DNA of 64,000 nt from CAWAND01 sp963807065 (GTDB taxonomy: Bacteria; Chloroflexota; Anaerolineae; Anaerolineales; E44-bin32). Each line of letters opens with the position of its first letter. The stretch's first letter is position 1. This document shows, piece after piece, positions 34,362 through 44,012 of the stretch. A model generated the notes under the pieces. It searched no databases. It was given only the letters and a program-made list of their open reading frames with translations, and was not told where the DNA came from. The stretch lies in the NCBI GenBank assembly GCA_963807065.1, contig CAWDZQ010000003.1:310001-374000 (forward strand), written 5' to 3'. Made by a program: the position numbers and the translations under genes.

Positions 34362-36002
34362 TCAGGCCTCCTGACCATCCGAGGCGATGATCTCCATCGC
34401 TTCCGGCAGCGCACCAATCACATCCCCCGCCATCACACTGGCTTCAGACCCAAGCATCTGCGCCGCGGTTACCCCGGCGACCCCGTGGATGTAGCCGCCC
34501 AGGACGGCCGCTTCGTATCCCCCAACGCCTTGTGCTCGCAGGCCGGCGATCGTCCCTGCCAGCACATCTCCCGTGCCGGCACTGGCCAGGGCCGACGTGG
34601 CAAACGGTAGAACACTCACGCGTCCGTCGGCAGCGGCCACAACCGTGAAGGCACCTTTGAACACCACAACGTGGCCCCACTCGGCCGCCCACTTCTTGGC
34701 CGAGGCCACGCGATCCGCTTGCAGGGCCTCCTTATCCTCTCCGGTCAGGGTGGCCATCTCCCCCGGATGCGGGGTGAGCACGGTGTCCCGCGGAAGGCGC
34801 TTCGGCCAATCTTCGATGTCAGGCAGCAGGCTGAGCGCATCAGCGTCCACGACGCAAGCGCCCAATCCCAAACCCGGCTCGCCGTTTTCCGGCGCCTCAG
34901 GAAGGAATCCCAGGCGACCGCGGTGGCCACCACCCTCTGCCCCGAGCAAGCGCCGCAGGAACCTTGACGCCAACTCGTCCCGGCCCATGCCCGGACCGAT
35001 CAGCAGGACAGGCGTGCCAGATACGGCATTGACAAGCACCTCCACCGCCAACTCATTCACGATCCCCATATCGTGCGGCAAAAGGATCCATGTGGCCTCG
35101 GGAAGCTGCGCCGCCAAAAGGTGCTGAACCGGAGACGGCACGGCCAGCGTCACCAGGCCGGCACCGCTTCGATAAGCCGCCGTCCCCGCCAGAACAGCTG
35201 CGCCCGGCAGCAAGATCGATCCGCCGATGACAACAACCTGCCCAAATGTCCCTTTGTGTGAGTCCTTCGGGCGCAGCGGAAGCCATTCCCGCACGCCTTC
35301 CTTGGTAGCGAGTTCTAACTCCACGTCTGCTAACTCCTGATGGTTGGATGGTATGCCGATGTCTGCCACGATAAGTTGCCCTACTTTCTTTGCGCCCGGG
35401 AAGCGAAGCAATCCCGCCTTGGCCGCAGCCAGGGTCACCGTGATGTCAGCCGTTAACGCCTCATCGGCGGCTTCGCCGCTGTCTGTGTCCAAGCCCGACG
35501 GACAGTCGACCGCCACAATTAAGGGCCCGGTAGTCCGCTTTGCCAAAACCTTGTTCGCCGTCCCCAAAACAGACTTGGCGGGACCCTTCAGGGGAAGTTT
35601 GAGACCGGTCCCCAGAACGGCGTCGAGGATCACATCGGCGGTGGAGATCATGTTGGTGAGGACGCGCGAGCGCTGATCCTGCTCCGCTTCGGCGACCAGC
35701 AGTCCGCGGCTCTTGATGGCCTCGAGGTGCGGATCCGGGGCCGGCCTGGGCTTCACAACGTAGACCGATACCTGGGCCCCTGCTTCGGCCAAGATGTCTC
35801 CAGCCACCAGCCCGTCGCCCCCGTTGTTGCCACTCCCCACGAGGATCGCCACCCGCTTTCCCGCCGGTTCGGGCAGGCGATCAAGAATAACCCCGGCCAC
35901 CGCCTTGCCGGCATTTGTCATCATCTGATCGTAGGTCAGCCCAGCCGAGTCGGCCGCTTGCTCTATGGCTCTCATCTCTTCAACGCTTACGATCTTCGCC
36001 AC
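34362..36002 (-). CDS. nnr: Bifunctional NAD(P)HX epimerase/dehydratase
   Basis: About 546 residues repairing hydrated NADH/NADPH. The N-terminal YjeF_N epimerase domain has MRAIEQAADSAGLTYDQMM, GSGNNGGDGLVAG and DCPSGLDTDSGE. The C-terminal ribokinase-like dehydratase domain has KDSHKGTFGQVVVIGGS, LTPHPGEMATLTG, VVFKGAFTVVA and SAGTGDVLAGTIAGL. The GTG at 36002 is favoured because GGAGG precedes it by 5 nt; the in-frame GTG at 36014 overlaps that site. Confidence 0.93.
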   Translation of the reverse strand: MAKIVSVEEMRAIEQAADSAGLTYDQMMTNAGKAVAGVILDRLPEPAGKRVAILVGSGNNGGDGLVAGDILAEAGAQVSVYVVKPRPAPDPHLEAIKSRGLLVAEAEQDQRSRVLTNMISTADVILDAVLGTGLKLPLKGPAKSVLGTANKVLAKRTTGPLIVAVDCPSGLDTDSGEAADEALTADITVTLAAAKAGLLRFPGAKKVGQLIVADIGIPSNHQELADVELELATKEGVREWLPLRPKDSHKGTFGQVVVIGGSILLPGAAVLAGTAAYRSGAGLVTLAVPSPVQHLLAAQLPEATWILLPHDMGIVNELAVEVLVNAVSGTPVLLIGPGMGRDELASRFLRRLLGAEGGGHRGRLGFLPEAPENGEPGLGLGACVVDADALSLLPDIEDWPKRLPRDTVLTPHPGEMATLTGEDKEALQADRVASAKKWAAEWGHVVVFKGAFTVVAAADGRVSVLPFATSALASAGTGDVLAGTIAGLRAQGVGGYEAAVLGGYIHGVAGVTAAQMLGSEASVMAGDVIGALPEAMEIIASDGQEA

Positions 36003-36255
36003 ATGCGCCTCCACGGAATGTTGACGCTTTCATGATAACGGCATCACACCCTCTCCGGCTAGGGCTCGGGCAGACAAAGATCGGGCGGGGCCCGCGCCGG
36101 CGACCAAAACGCTTTCGCCAGATCTGGCAGCCACCCCAGTCCATTCGAAGTCGCCCCGCCCTCCCTCCTGGCCGTTGTGTTCGTCCAGAAAGGCGCTGCC
36201 GGCCGACCACTCGAATCGGGTTGCTGGCTCCGATGCCAGCCTTGAAGCCGCCGCA

Positions 36256-36285
36256 TTGACAGTCAATCACCCGCTGGGTTACACT
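36256..36285 (+). promoter_or_regulatory. Promoter of dgt (leaderless type)
   Basis: TTGACA (36256-36261), an 18-nt spacer and TACACT (36280-36285), with the ATG only 9 nt further on. It is the best -35/-10 pair among the leaderless candidates. Confidence 0.6.
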
Positions 36286-36294
36286 CACCTCGCC

Positions 36295-37464
36295 ATGGGA
36301 GACTATTCCGACTTGATCTACACCCGCCAGCGCCTGGAGGCCATCGAAGACGAGAACCTGGCCCCCTTTGGCATGCGGAGTAGCCGATCCAAGGGCCGCG
36401 TTCACCCCGAAGATGAGCCCGGATACCGTACAGTCTTCCAAAGAGATCGCGACCGTATTCTTCACACGACGGCGTTCCGCCGACTGGAATACAAGACCCA
36501 GGTCTTCGTCAACTCAGAGGGCGACTACTACCGCACTCGCCTCACGCACACCCTCGAGGTGGCCCAAATCGGGCGCACGTTGGCACGCGGGCTGGGGGCG
36601 AATGAAGATCTGGTCGAAGCCATTTGCCTGGCCCACGACATGGGGCACCCACCTTTCGGGCATTCGGGTGAAGCCACCCTCAGCACGCTGATGGACTCCC
36701 ACGGCGGTTTCGACCACAACCGGCAATCGCTACGAATCGTGACGGACCTCGAAAACCGCTATCTCGACTTCCCCGGGCTCAACCTTTCATGGGAGGTTCT
36801 CGAAGAAATCGTCAAGCACGAAACCGAGTATGACGTTTCCGATGCCGCCAAGTACGACCCCGAGAAGCGCGGCCATCTTGAAGCGCAGATAGCCAATGCG
36901 GCCGATGAACTGGCGTACACGGCCCACGATTTGGACGACGGTCTGCGTTCCGGCCTGCTCGTGCCCAGACAGCTTGATGGATTGGGGATGTGGGAACGGC
37001 TCCGCGCAAGCATCGGGTGGGAATCTGATAGGCTGAATGAGCTGACCCGCAACCAACTCATCCGCCGGCTCATCGGCATCGAAGTGACCGATCTGCTTCA
37101 GGCCACCAGTGCCAAGCTCGCCGCCGCCGGCCCAACATCGGTCGAAGAACTCCAACTACTGGATCACAATGTTGTTGGCACATCCGGCGAGCTTGCCGAC
37201 CTCAACCGGCAGCTCAAGGACTTCCTGTATCAAAACATGTATAAGCACCACCGGGTTGTGCGCATGCAGGCCAAGGCCGAGCTCTTTCTCCAGGCGTTGT
37301 TCAATGCATACATCGCCAACCCGATGATCCTCCCGGAAGAAATCCAGGAGCGGGCCCAGCAGGCAGATCTGTATCGGACCGTCTGCGACTACATCGCCGG
37401 CATGACCGATCGCTTCGCGCTCGAAGAGCACGCCAAGCTGTTCGATCCCCAAACCCGGCCTTGA
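36295..37464 (+). CDS. dgt: Deoxyguanosinetriphosphate triphosphohydrolase-like protein
   Basis: 389 residues, HD-superfamily dNTP triphosphohydrolase. RDRDRILHTTAFRRLEYKTQV and the metal ligands in RTRLTHTLEVAQIGRT (His), CLAHDMGHPPFGHSGE (HD) and a later Asp in ADELAYTAHDLDDGL fit the family. It converts dNTPs to nucleosides and tripolyphosphate. The ATG at 36295 begins the conserved region and is 9 nt from the -10; upstream in-frame starts would lie inside the promoter. Confidence 0.9.
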   Translation: MGDYSDLIYTRQRLEAIEDENLAPFGMRSSRSKGRVHPEDEPGYRTVFQRDRDRILHTTAFRRLEYKTQVFVNSEGDYYRTRLTHTLEVAQIGRTLARGLGANEDLVEAICLAHDMGHPPFGHSGEATLSTLMDSHGGFDHNRQSLRIVTDLENRYLDFPGLNLSWEVLEEIVKHETEYDVSDAAKYDPEKRGHLEAQIANAADELAYTAHDLDDGLRSGLLVPRQLDGLGMWERLRASIGWESDRLNELTRNQLIRRLIGIEVTDLLQATSAKLAAAGPTSVEELQLLDHNVVGTSGELADLNRQLKDFLYQNMYKHHRVVRMQAKAELFLQALFNAYIANPMILPEEIQERAQQADLYRTVCDYIAGMTDRFALEEHAKLFDPQTRP

Positions 37465-37474
37465 AAGCTATGCC

Positions 37475-37948
37475 ATGAGCAGAGACGAAAGAGACTACAT
37501 CCTCACCCGAGAGGGCGCCGAAAAGATTCAAGCTGAGCTGGAAGAGCTACGTGGGCCGAAACGTACCGCTCTTGCCAAGCGACTGCGCGCCGCCATCAAA
37601 GAGGGTGACTTATCTGAGAACGCGGACTATATCGCTGCCAAAGAGGAGCAGGCTTTCCTTGAGGGCCGGATCCAAGAATTGGAAGCGATCCTGCGCTTCT
37701 CAGAGATAGTTGACCATCCGGTTTCGTCAGACATCGTCGGGGTCGGCTCGACCGTGGTTGTCACCCTCAACGGCCGTCCACCAGAGACATATCACCTGGT
37801 GGGGGTCACCGAGGCCAACCCCCGGGAAGGCAAGATCTCCCACGAATCGCCTATCGGCCGCGCGCTGATGGGCCACCGAGCCGGGGACACCGCCAAGGCG
37901 GAAACGCCGGGCGGCGCCATTGAACTCAAGATCATCGAAATTCGCTGA
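37475..37948 (+). CDS. greA: Transcription elongation factor GreA
   Basis: 157 residues: N-terminal coiled coil (YILTREGAEKIQAELEELRG) with the acidic tip GDLSENADYIAAKEEQ, and the C-terminal FKBP-like domain (VVTLNGRPPETYHLVG, ESPIGRALMGHRAGDTAKAETPGG). It stimulates RNA cleavage in backtracked RNA polymerase. It starts 10 nt after dgt and ends in a strong terminator. Confidence 0.95.
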   Translation: MSRDERDYILTREGAEKIQAELEELRGPKRTALAKRLRAAIKEGDLSENADYIAAKEEQAFLEGRIQELEAILRFSEIVDHPVSSDIVGVGSTVVVTLNGRPPETYHLVGVTEANPREGKISHESPIGRALMGHRAGDTAKAETPGGAIELKIIEIR

Positions 37949-37971
37949 TCGCCTCAGACGGCACATGAATA

Positions 37972-38011
37972 GCAGAAGGCGGGCCGGTTGGCCCGCCTTC
38001 TGCCTTCTCTT
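37972..38011 (+). terminator. Terminator after greA
   Basis: A perfect 14-bp stem (37972-37985 with 37990-38003, loop GGTT) followed by CTTCTCTT. It lies between convergent genes and may serve both. Confidence 0.75.
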
Positions 38012-38034
38012 GTCAGCTCGAAGTCTCGGCCCAC

Positions 38035-39183
38035 CTAACGTGGATAGGCGTTGATCTCGATCGTCATCTGTTCGAAGAAGCTCTCTGCCGGAAGTGCGCT
38101 CTGGCCGTAGGCCATATCTACAATCCTGGCCTCCACCACCAACAACTCGGTCTCCAAGGTCACCACGGCGCCGTTTTCAGCCAGGATGGGATCGCCCTTG
38201 GCTGCCAATTGGGTGCGTGTGGCTTCGTCGTTATGGGCGTACTTGCTCATCAAGACTTTCGTTACGGTCTGAATATCGTTCTTGTCGAAGAGCCAGACCT
38301 CGAAAGCGGACACCTTCTTCGGCTCCCCGGCCCCCATGATGTCACCGATGCCCACGCCGCACTCGCCCATAAAATCACCAGACGGACTTTCGATGCTGAA
38401 CGAGTCATCGTAGACATCATCGCCAAGGTTGTAGATCGTGCGGAACGTACCCAGGGCCTCAGCCGCAGGGGTCTCAGCCACCACAGCCTGACCGAAATCG
38501 CTCTCGGGAACCGGCGACTGTTCGGCGGTTGGATAGGGCTCTGACATCTCATCGGCTGCCTGGATGGGGAAGTCCTCCTCCACGCCCATGCCGTAGGGGT
38601 CGGGCATGTCGTAGGCCTCATCCAGTGTGGTCTCCTCAGTGCTCATGCCCATGCGGCCCCGCAAGATCAGGGCGGCCAAGAGCAGCAATCCCAGCAAAAG
38701 GGTGACACCACACACAGGCAGGATGTAACTGGAACCCCTGCCCCCAGCCGATGCAGGAACGGCTGTGCCGGGCGGAGTCGCCCGGCTCGATTGGGTTCCC
38801 TCAGGAACCTGAGTAGCCAGACCAGCCACGGCGGAGGTCGGCCCAGCCTGGAAGATCTCGATCAATGCGCTGAAATTCTGGATGGCCACGGGACTGACTT
38901 CGCCTGGGTCCGCGCCCACTTCCTTCAGGGTCTCCGGTCCATTGGCGCCCAAGGCTTGGTAGCGCTGCATCGCCAGATCGACGTCCTTGTTCACAGTGTA
39001 GGAGTCGATCGCCATGCGCAGGTAGTTCGCCCGTAAATCGGCACGGAGAAGTGCCGGCGTAGCATCTTTCCACTGAACGGGCGAAATGACCCAGCCGTAG
39101 GTCAAGCCAAGCGCGATCCCAATCACGACCGCGACGGCGGCAAGTACCCATTTCTGCTGAAGTCGATCGGTAATGGCGTCCAT
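38035..39183 (-). CDS. Membrane-anchored hypothetical protein with two helices
   Basis: 382 residues. Helix 1 is near residues 13-33 (WVLAAVAVVIGIALGLTYGW), helix 2 near 155-180 (LPVCGVTLLLGLLLLAALIL). Between them lies a helical segment and a Thr/Pro/Gly-rich stretch; after helix 2 come an acidic linker and a C-terminal domain ending TIEINAYPR. Residues such as FMGECGVGIGDIMG and KKVSAFEVWLFDKNDI look well ordered. The family is not known to me. The ATG at 39183 has AGAGGG upstream; an in-frame start lies 21 nt earlier. Confidence 0.7.
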   Translation of the reverse strand: MDAITDRLQQKWVLAAVAVVIGIALGLTYGWVISPVQWKDATPALLRADLRANYLRMAIDSYTVNKDVDLAMQRYQALGANGPETLKEVGADPGEVSPVAIQNFSALIEIFQAGPTSAVAGLATQVPEGTQSSRATPPGTAVPASAGGRGSSYILPVCGVTLLLGLLLLAALILRGRMGMSTEETTLDEAYDMPDPYGMGVEEDFPIQAADEMSEPYPTAEQSPVPESDFGQAVVAETPAAEALGTFRTIYNLGDDVYDDSFSIESPSGDFMGECGVGIGDIMGAGEPKKVSAFEVWLFDKNDIQTVTKVLMSKYAHNDEATRTQLAAKGDPILAENGAVVTLETELLVVEARIVDMAYGQSALPAESFFEQMTIEINAYPR

Positions 39184-39288
39184 CGGCCCTCTCTTCCGGC
39201 ACACGATCAGCCAACTGCTCTTCTCGGTTCAACTGCGCCGCATTCTAGACGGATCGATGCGGCAAGGCAAACAGACAAGGTGCAGGTT

Positions 39289-41634
39289 TTATGCCGGATC
39301 GGTCTCGCCCGACGGCAGGGCCTCAAAATCGTATTTGCGCTCGCACTTGGTGCAGCTCACTTTGCCCTTGCCCTCGAGTACCATCAAGCTGCCACAATGG
39401 GGGCAAGGCTGGGGAATTGGGCGCTTCCAAGAGGTGAAATCGCATTCAGGATAGTTGGCGCAACCGTAAAAAACACGGCCGCGCCGCGTTCGGCGTTCAA
39501 CAAGATCGCCGCCGTCCACCGGGCAAATCACGCCAATCTTTTCGAGCCAGGGTTCGGTATGGCGACACTCGGGGAAGTGGGTACACCCGATGAATTTTCC
39601 AAAGCGCCCGTGCCGGATCATCAGCTGATGCCCGCATTCGGGACACATGCGATCAAGCAATTCGGGCTCCGGCTTGACCTCCGGCATTTCCTCCGCCGCC
39701 TTCGCCAGTTGTATCGCGAAGGGCCCGTAAAACTCCCGAATCGCGTCCACCCACGCCAGCTTCCCCTCGGCGATCTTGTCAAGTTCGTCTTCCATACGGG
39801 CCGTGAAACCCAAGTCGACAATGTCTGGGAAGTGGTCGACGAGCAGCTGGTTGACCGTCTCGCCAATCTCCGTGGGAACCAATCGGCGAGATTCGCGACG
39901 AGCGTAGCCCCGCTGTTGCAGCGTGGTCAGGATGGGAGCATAGGTTGACGGGCGGCCAATGCCATTTTCCTCGAGCGTCTTCACGAGGCTGGCCTCGGAG
40001 AACCGCGGTGGGGGCTGGGTGAAGTGTTGTTCTGGGAAGGTGTCGATCAAGTCAACTTGATCGCCGACATCAAGCTTCGGAAGCTGATCGAGGACCGCCA
40101 CACGGCCTTCATCGTCGTTGCCTCCATTCTCGCCCGCGTCCTGATCCTCGTAGACCTCCAAGAATCCGGAAAACCGCAAACTCGATGCCGTCACCCTGAA
40201 CAGAAACGCATGCTCAGGGCCGGAGCCTGCCACTTCCATCCGGAGCGTGTCGTATTCCGCAGGGCGCATCTGCGAAGCGACAAACCGGGTCCAGATCAAG
40301 CGATACAGCTTGAGCTGGGCATCATTGAGGTAGGCCCGCACAGAGTCAGGCGTGCGGCTGACGGAAGTCGGACGAATGGCCTCGTGTGCTTCTTGTGCGC
40401 TGCGCGCCTTGGTTGCGTACTGCGGGATCGCCTCCGGAAGAAAGCGTTCTCCGTACTTGTCAGCGATAACCTGCCTGGCCTCCAGCTGAGCCTGTTTTGA
40501 CACCTGGGTGGAATCGGTCCGCATGTACGTGATTAATCCACCGCTGTCTTCTTGATCGCCGTCAAGGCCCTCGTAAAGCTGCTGTGCGACGGCCATCGTG
40601 CGCCTGGCAGTGAAGCCAAGCTTTCGGGAGGCATCTTGCTGCAAGGTCGACGTAGTAAACGGGGCGAAAGGCTTGCGTCGCCGCGTTCCACGCTTCACCA
40701 TCGAAACACGGTAGTCTGCCTTGCGAAGTTCGACCTCCAGTGCCTTGATTTCGTCCTCCGACACCAGATCGGGCTTCTGGCCATCGAGTTCCACCAGCAA
40801 CGCACGGAAAGCCGGCGGCGACTGCGGCTTCAAGAACTCCCCGTCCATTGACCAGTACTCTTGCGGTTCGAAATCACGGATGGCATTCTCGCGATCGACG
40901 ACCAGGCGCAGCGCCACAGACTGCACGCGACCGGCCGAGAGCCGGCTGCGGACCTTGGTCCACAGCAGCGGACTGATGTTGAAGCCTACAAGCCGATCAA
41001 GGATGCGTCGCGCCTGCTGCGCGTCCACCAGGTTCATGTCAATCTGGCGATGGTGTTGGAACGCTTCTTTGATAGCAAGCTCGGTGATTTCGTGGAACAC
41101 CACGCGCCGCACGCGCTCGGGGTCGATCTCCGCCGCTTCCAGCAGGTGCCAGGCAATCGCCTCCCCTTCCCGATCAGGATCGGTCGCCAAAAAGACTTCT
41201 TCCGCCTTCCCGGCTTCGCGCTTTAGCTCCTTAACCACGTCGCGCTTCTCGTTCGGGACTCTGTAGTGAGGCTCGAAATCGTTATCGACGTCGACCGAAA
41301 GTTTCGATCGCAGCAGGTCGCGGACGTGCCCGACGGAAGCCTTCACGCGATAGCCCCCGCCCAGGAAGCGCCCGACGGTACGAGCTTTTGCTGGCGACTC
41401 AACGATCACCAGCCGCCCTTTTCGGAGCGTGTTCGCCTTTTTGGCCTTCTTGGTGCGCGGCGGCGATTCTGGCGGGGTAAGACCTTCATGCGCCGGCGTG
41501 CGACCCATGCGGTACAAGCCTGAGCCGCAAACGGGGCACGTGCCACGCGTGGCCGGCGAGCCGGATTTTGTGAACGTGGGTTCGGCTTCGGCCATCTCCC
41601 GCTTGGTCTTGCACTTGACACAATACGCTTCCAC
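39289..41634 (-). CDS. topA: DNA topoisomerase I with N-terminal zinc-binding extension
   Basis: 781 residues, type IA topoisomerase relaxing negative supercoils. Residues 1-45 are a four-cysteine module (MEAYCVKCKTKREM and GTCPVCGSGLYRMG) of the DUF5679 type, then a basic linker. The Toprim domain has LVIVESPAKARTVGRFLGG and DPDREGEAIAW; the catalytic tyrosine is in GLITYMRTDSTQ. Three C-terminal Cys4 ribbons follow (CPECGHQLMIRHGRFGKFIG, CPVDGGDL..CANYPEC, CPHCGSLM..CTKC). The GTG start has TAGGAG 6 nt upstream. It begins 9 nt after the repaired manC stop, in an operon dprA-manC-topA. Confidence 0.95.
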   Translation of the reverse strand: MEAYCVKCKTKREMAEAEPTFTKSGSPATRGTCPVCGSGLYRMGRTPAHEGLTPPESPPRTKKAKKANTLRKGRLVIVESPAKARTVGRFLGGGYRVKASVGHVRDLLRSKLSVDVDNDFEPHYRVPNEKRDVVKELKREAGKAEEVFLATDPDREGEAIAWHLLEAAEIDPERVRRVVFHEITELAIKEAFQHHRQIDMNLVDAQQARRILDRLVGFNISPLLWTKVRSRLSAGRVQSVALRLVVDRENAIRDFEPQEYWSMDGEFLKPQSPPAFRALLVELDGQKPDLVSEDEIKALEVELRKADYRVSMVKRGTRRRKPFAPFTTSTLQQDASRKLGFTARRTMAVAQQLYEGLDGDQEDSGGLITYMRTDSTQVSKQAQLEARQVIADKYGERFLPEAIPQYATKARSAQEAHEAIRPTSVSRTPDSVRAYLNDAQLKLYRLIWTRFVASQMRPAEYDTLRMEVAGSGPEHAFLFRVTASSLRFSGFLEVYEDQDAGENGGNDDEGRVAVLDQLPKLDVGDQVDLIDTFPEQHFTQPPPRFSEASLVKTLEENGIGRPSTYAPILTTLQQRGYARRESRRLVPTEIGETVNQLLVDHFPDIVDLGFTARMEDELDKIAEGKLAWVDAIREFYGPFAIQLAKAAEEMPEVKPEPELLDRMCPECGHQLMIRHGRFGKFIGCTHFPECRHTEPWLEKIGVICPVDGGDLVERRTRRGRVFYGCANYPECDFTSWKRPIPQPCPHCGSLMVLEGKGKVSCTKCERKYDFEALPSGETDPA

Positions 41635-41643
41635 AAATAACTC

Positions 41644-42739
41644 CTAGAGGTACCGCCCGCCTTGTCCTGCCTGGATACCCTGCACAAGTTCACGCACTTT
41701 TTGGGCTTGGTCCATGCGGGTTACCAGGATGGCATCACCTGCATCCACGATGACTAAGTCCTGCACGCCAACCAGGGCCAAGAGCCGGGAGGGTTCCGCC
41801 TCCTCCACCTGATAGACCAGGTTGCCAGTCGAACTCGAGAATCGAGACCGCCTTCGCCAAGATCAGGTTGCCGTTGGCATCTTTGGGCATCGCGTCGAAT
41901 AGCCGATCCCATGATCCCACATCCAACCAGCCAAGGTCGCCGATCTCCAGCATCGCCACATGCGGCGCCTTCTCCATGACCCCGTAGTCGATGGTCTGAG
42001 GCATCAACCCAGGCCAAATTCGCTCAACCGTAGCCTGATGGTCAGCTCCGGCGTGTTCAATTTCAGACAGAGCCTGGCCCAATTCAGGCATCCAGTGGTT
42101 GATCTCATCCATGATCGTGGGGCACTTCCAGGCGAAGATCCCCGCATTCCACAAAAACCGCCCACTGCTAACATATCCCTCTGCCTGCGTTACGGTAGGT
42201 TTCTCTTTGAAGGATTGCACTTCGAAGGCGTCGAACTCGTCGCCGCCCTGGAGTGCCCGGCCTTTCTCGAGATAGCCATACCCCGTCTCCGGTCCCGAGG
42301 GCGCCAGGCCCAAGGTTACCAGATAGTCCTGTCGTGCGAGATTTTCGGCCGCCGAGAGGGCCTGCCGCAGGCGCTGATCATTGCGGATGACATGATCCGC
42401 CGGCAAACAGACCATGACTGCCTCTGGGTCCCTTCTGGCAAGCTCGACCGCCGCCAAACCAATAACCGCCGCCGTACCCCGCGGTGAAGGTTCGATCAGG
42501 AAATTGTCAGGTGGAACACCCGTCGCCTGGCGGCGGAGAAGATCAGCCTGCTCTTTGACCGTGACCACCAAGATCCGTTCCGCCGGGATCAGGGGAGCAA
42601 GGCGGGACAGCGTGGCTTGAAACAGGCTCTCAGCCCCCAAAAGCTTGAGGGCCTGCTTCGGCCGATTGCGACGTGAGATCGGCCACAGCCTCGTGCCACC
42701 CCCGCCTGCCATGACCACAGCGTATAGCGATTCCGACAT
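41644..42739 (-). CDS. manC: Mannose-1-phosphate guanylyltransferase (frameshifted)
   Basis: About 364 residues when repaired. It makes GDP-mannose from mannose-1-phosphate and GTP. The N-terminal VVMAGGGGTRLWPISRRNRPKQ is the nucleotidyltransferase signature; FLIEPSPRGTAAVIGLAA, GYGYLEKG, FKEKP and WNAGIFAWK follow. After NLILAKAVSI the frame turns into low-complexity and ends at 41735; one frame over, SSSTGNLVYQVEEAEPSRLL, GVQDLVIVDAGDAILVT and QAQKVRELVQ read to a TAG at 41644. One extra base (or two missing) lies within about 41826-41845. The ATG at 42739 overlaps the dprA stop (TGATG). Confidence 0.88.
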
Positions 42740-43851
42740 CAATCCACTCTGTAGCCGGGTGAAGCCTCGCGGGCCAAGATGTAAGTCATCCCGCCCACCT
42801 GCCGCACCTGGCCCCGTAACTCGAGCATCGCCAGCGAGGCGCTGATCTCTGATATCGGCATCCCGCTCCGCTGGCTGATCTCATCGATATGCAGCGGTTC
42901 ATCGCCCAAGGACTCGAGAATTCCTCTCTCCGTGGCATCCGCCGGAAGGAGCCGGGAAGCAGCCTCCTGGCGGTTGACCATTTCCAGATTGAGCGCCTCC
43001 AACAAGGACTCCGTAGAGTTCATTGGAAACGCCCCTGAGGCGATCAACCGATTGGCCCCCCGACTGGCCCGATCGTGAATCCGGCCGGGTACAGCAAAGA
43101 CATCCCGGCCCTGTTCAGCAGCGAAATCAGCCGTGATGAGCGCCCCACTCGATTCCCCCGCTTCCACCACAACCACGGCCAGGGACAATCCCGAAATGAT
43201 TCTGTTCCGAGGTGGGAAGTTGCCGCCTTCCGGTTTCGTGCCCAAAGGATAATCCGAGACCACGGCGCCCGAATCTGCGATGAGCTCGGCCATCTTGCGA
43301 TGCTCGGGCGGGTAGATCGCATCCAGCCCCGATCCCAACACGGCGATCGTTCGCCCTCCCAACTCCAGCGCCGTTCGATGAGCGATCCCATCGATCCCCC
43401 GCGCCAGACCCGAGACCACGGTGACGCCGCTTCCGACCAGGGCCTGGACGACGGATCGGGTCACCCCCCGCCCATATCCGCTGGGGCGTCTCGTACCCAC
43501 GACCGCCACCGCCAGCCTGTCCACCGTGTCAATCTCTCCCCAGGCATAAAGTTCCGGGGGCGGATACTCAATTTCCTTGAGCCTAGGCGGATAGCCGTCA
43601 TCGTCCCAGGTGAGCAGGCGATAGCCCCCCTCACCAATCCGATCGAACTCATTCTGCAAATCAAGCTCACGTCGAGCTCGAAGAAGTGCCGCCAGGGCGT
43701 CTCGGGGCAAGCCGGCCGATCTCAGGGACAGGTCGGGGGCATGCCATGCGGCTTCGGGCGATCCGAATGCCTCCAACAACTGCCGCAGGCGCCCAGCCCC
43801 AATGCCTGGGACAAGGCTGAAGCCGAGCCAATAGAGCCTTGGGTCGCTCAT
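42739..43851 (-). CDS. dprA: DNA-processing protein DprA
   Basis: 370 residues. An N-terminal SAM/HhH-like region (GFSLVPGIGAGRLRQLLEAF) precedes the Rossmann-like DprA core: VVGTRRPSGYGRGVT, VVSGLARGIDGIAHRTAL, GSGLDAIYPPEHR, GTKPEGGNFPPRNRIISGLS and AGESSGALITADFAAEQGR. A C-terminal winged helix (LGDEPLHIDEISQRSGMP) is present. It loads RecA on incoming ssDNA in transformation. The start at 43851 follows an AAGGGGGTG site; an upstream in-frame start adds 20 residues without conservation. Confidence 0.93.
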   Translation of the reverse strand: MSDPRLYWLGFSLVPGIGAGRLRQLLEAFGSPEAAWHAPDLSLRSAGLPRDALAALLRARRELDLQNEFDRIGEGGYRLLTWDDDGYPPRLKEIEYPPPELYAWGEIDTVDRLAVAVVGTRRPSGYGRGVTRSVVQALVGSGVTVVSGLARGIDGIAHRTALELGGRTIAVLGSGLDAIYPPEHRKMAELIADSGAVVSDYPLGTKPEGGNFPPRNRIISGLSLAVVVVEAGESSGALITADFAAEQGRDVFAVPGRIHDRASRGANRLIASGAFPMNSTESLLEALNLEMVNRQEAASRLLPADATERGILESLGDEPLHIDEISQRSGMPISEISASLAMLELRGQVRQVGGMTYILAREASPGYRVD

Positions 43852-43952
43852 GTTGCACCCCCTTTTGCGCCCTTGGTCCCCTTCAGATGGCCGGCCGAGC
43901 ATACCACGCACGGATTCGTGGTGTCAAGCGCTCTGACTTTGCCCCACAAGAC

Positions 43953-43978
43953 TGCCGCCCCGAATTTCCGGGGCGGCA
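43953..43978 (-). terminator. Hairpin downstream of thiI
   Basis: TGCCGCCCCG/CGGGGCGGCA with a 6-nt loop, 35 nt below the thiI stop and before dprA; it lacks a good T-run. Confidence 0.55.
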
Positions 43979-44012
43979 CGAGCGTAGGACTTTACCGGGA
44001 CTCGCAGCTCAA

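Noticed and set aside
38992..39454. Possible small gene between the anchored protein and topA
   Set aside because: All frames there are antisense to flanking genes, and the true gap is only about 105 nt.
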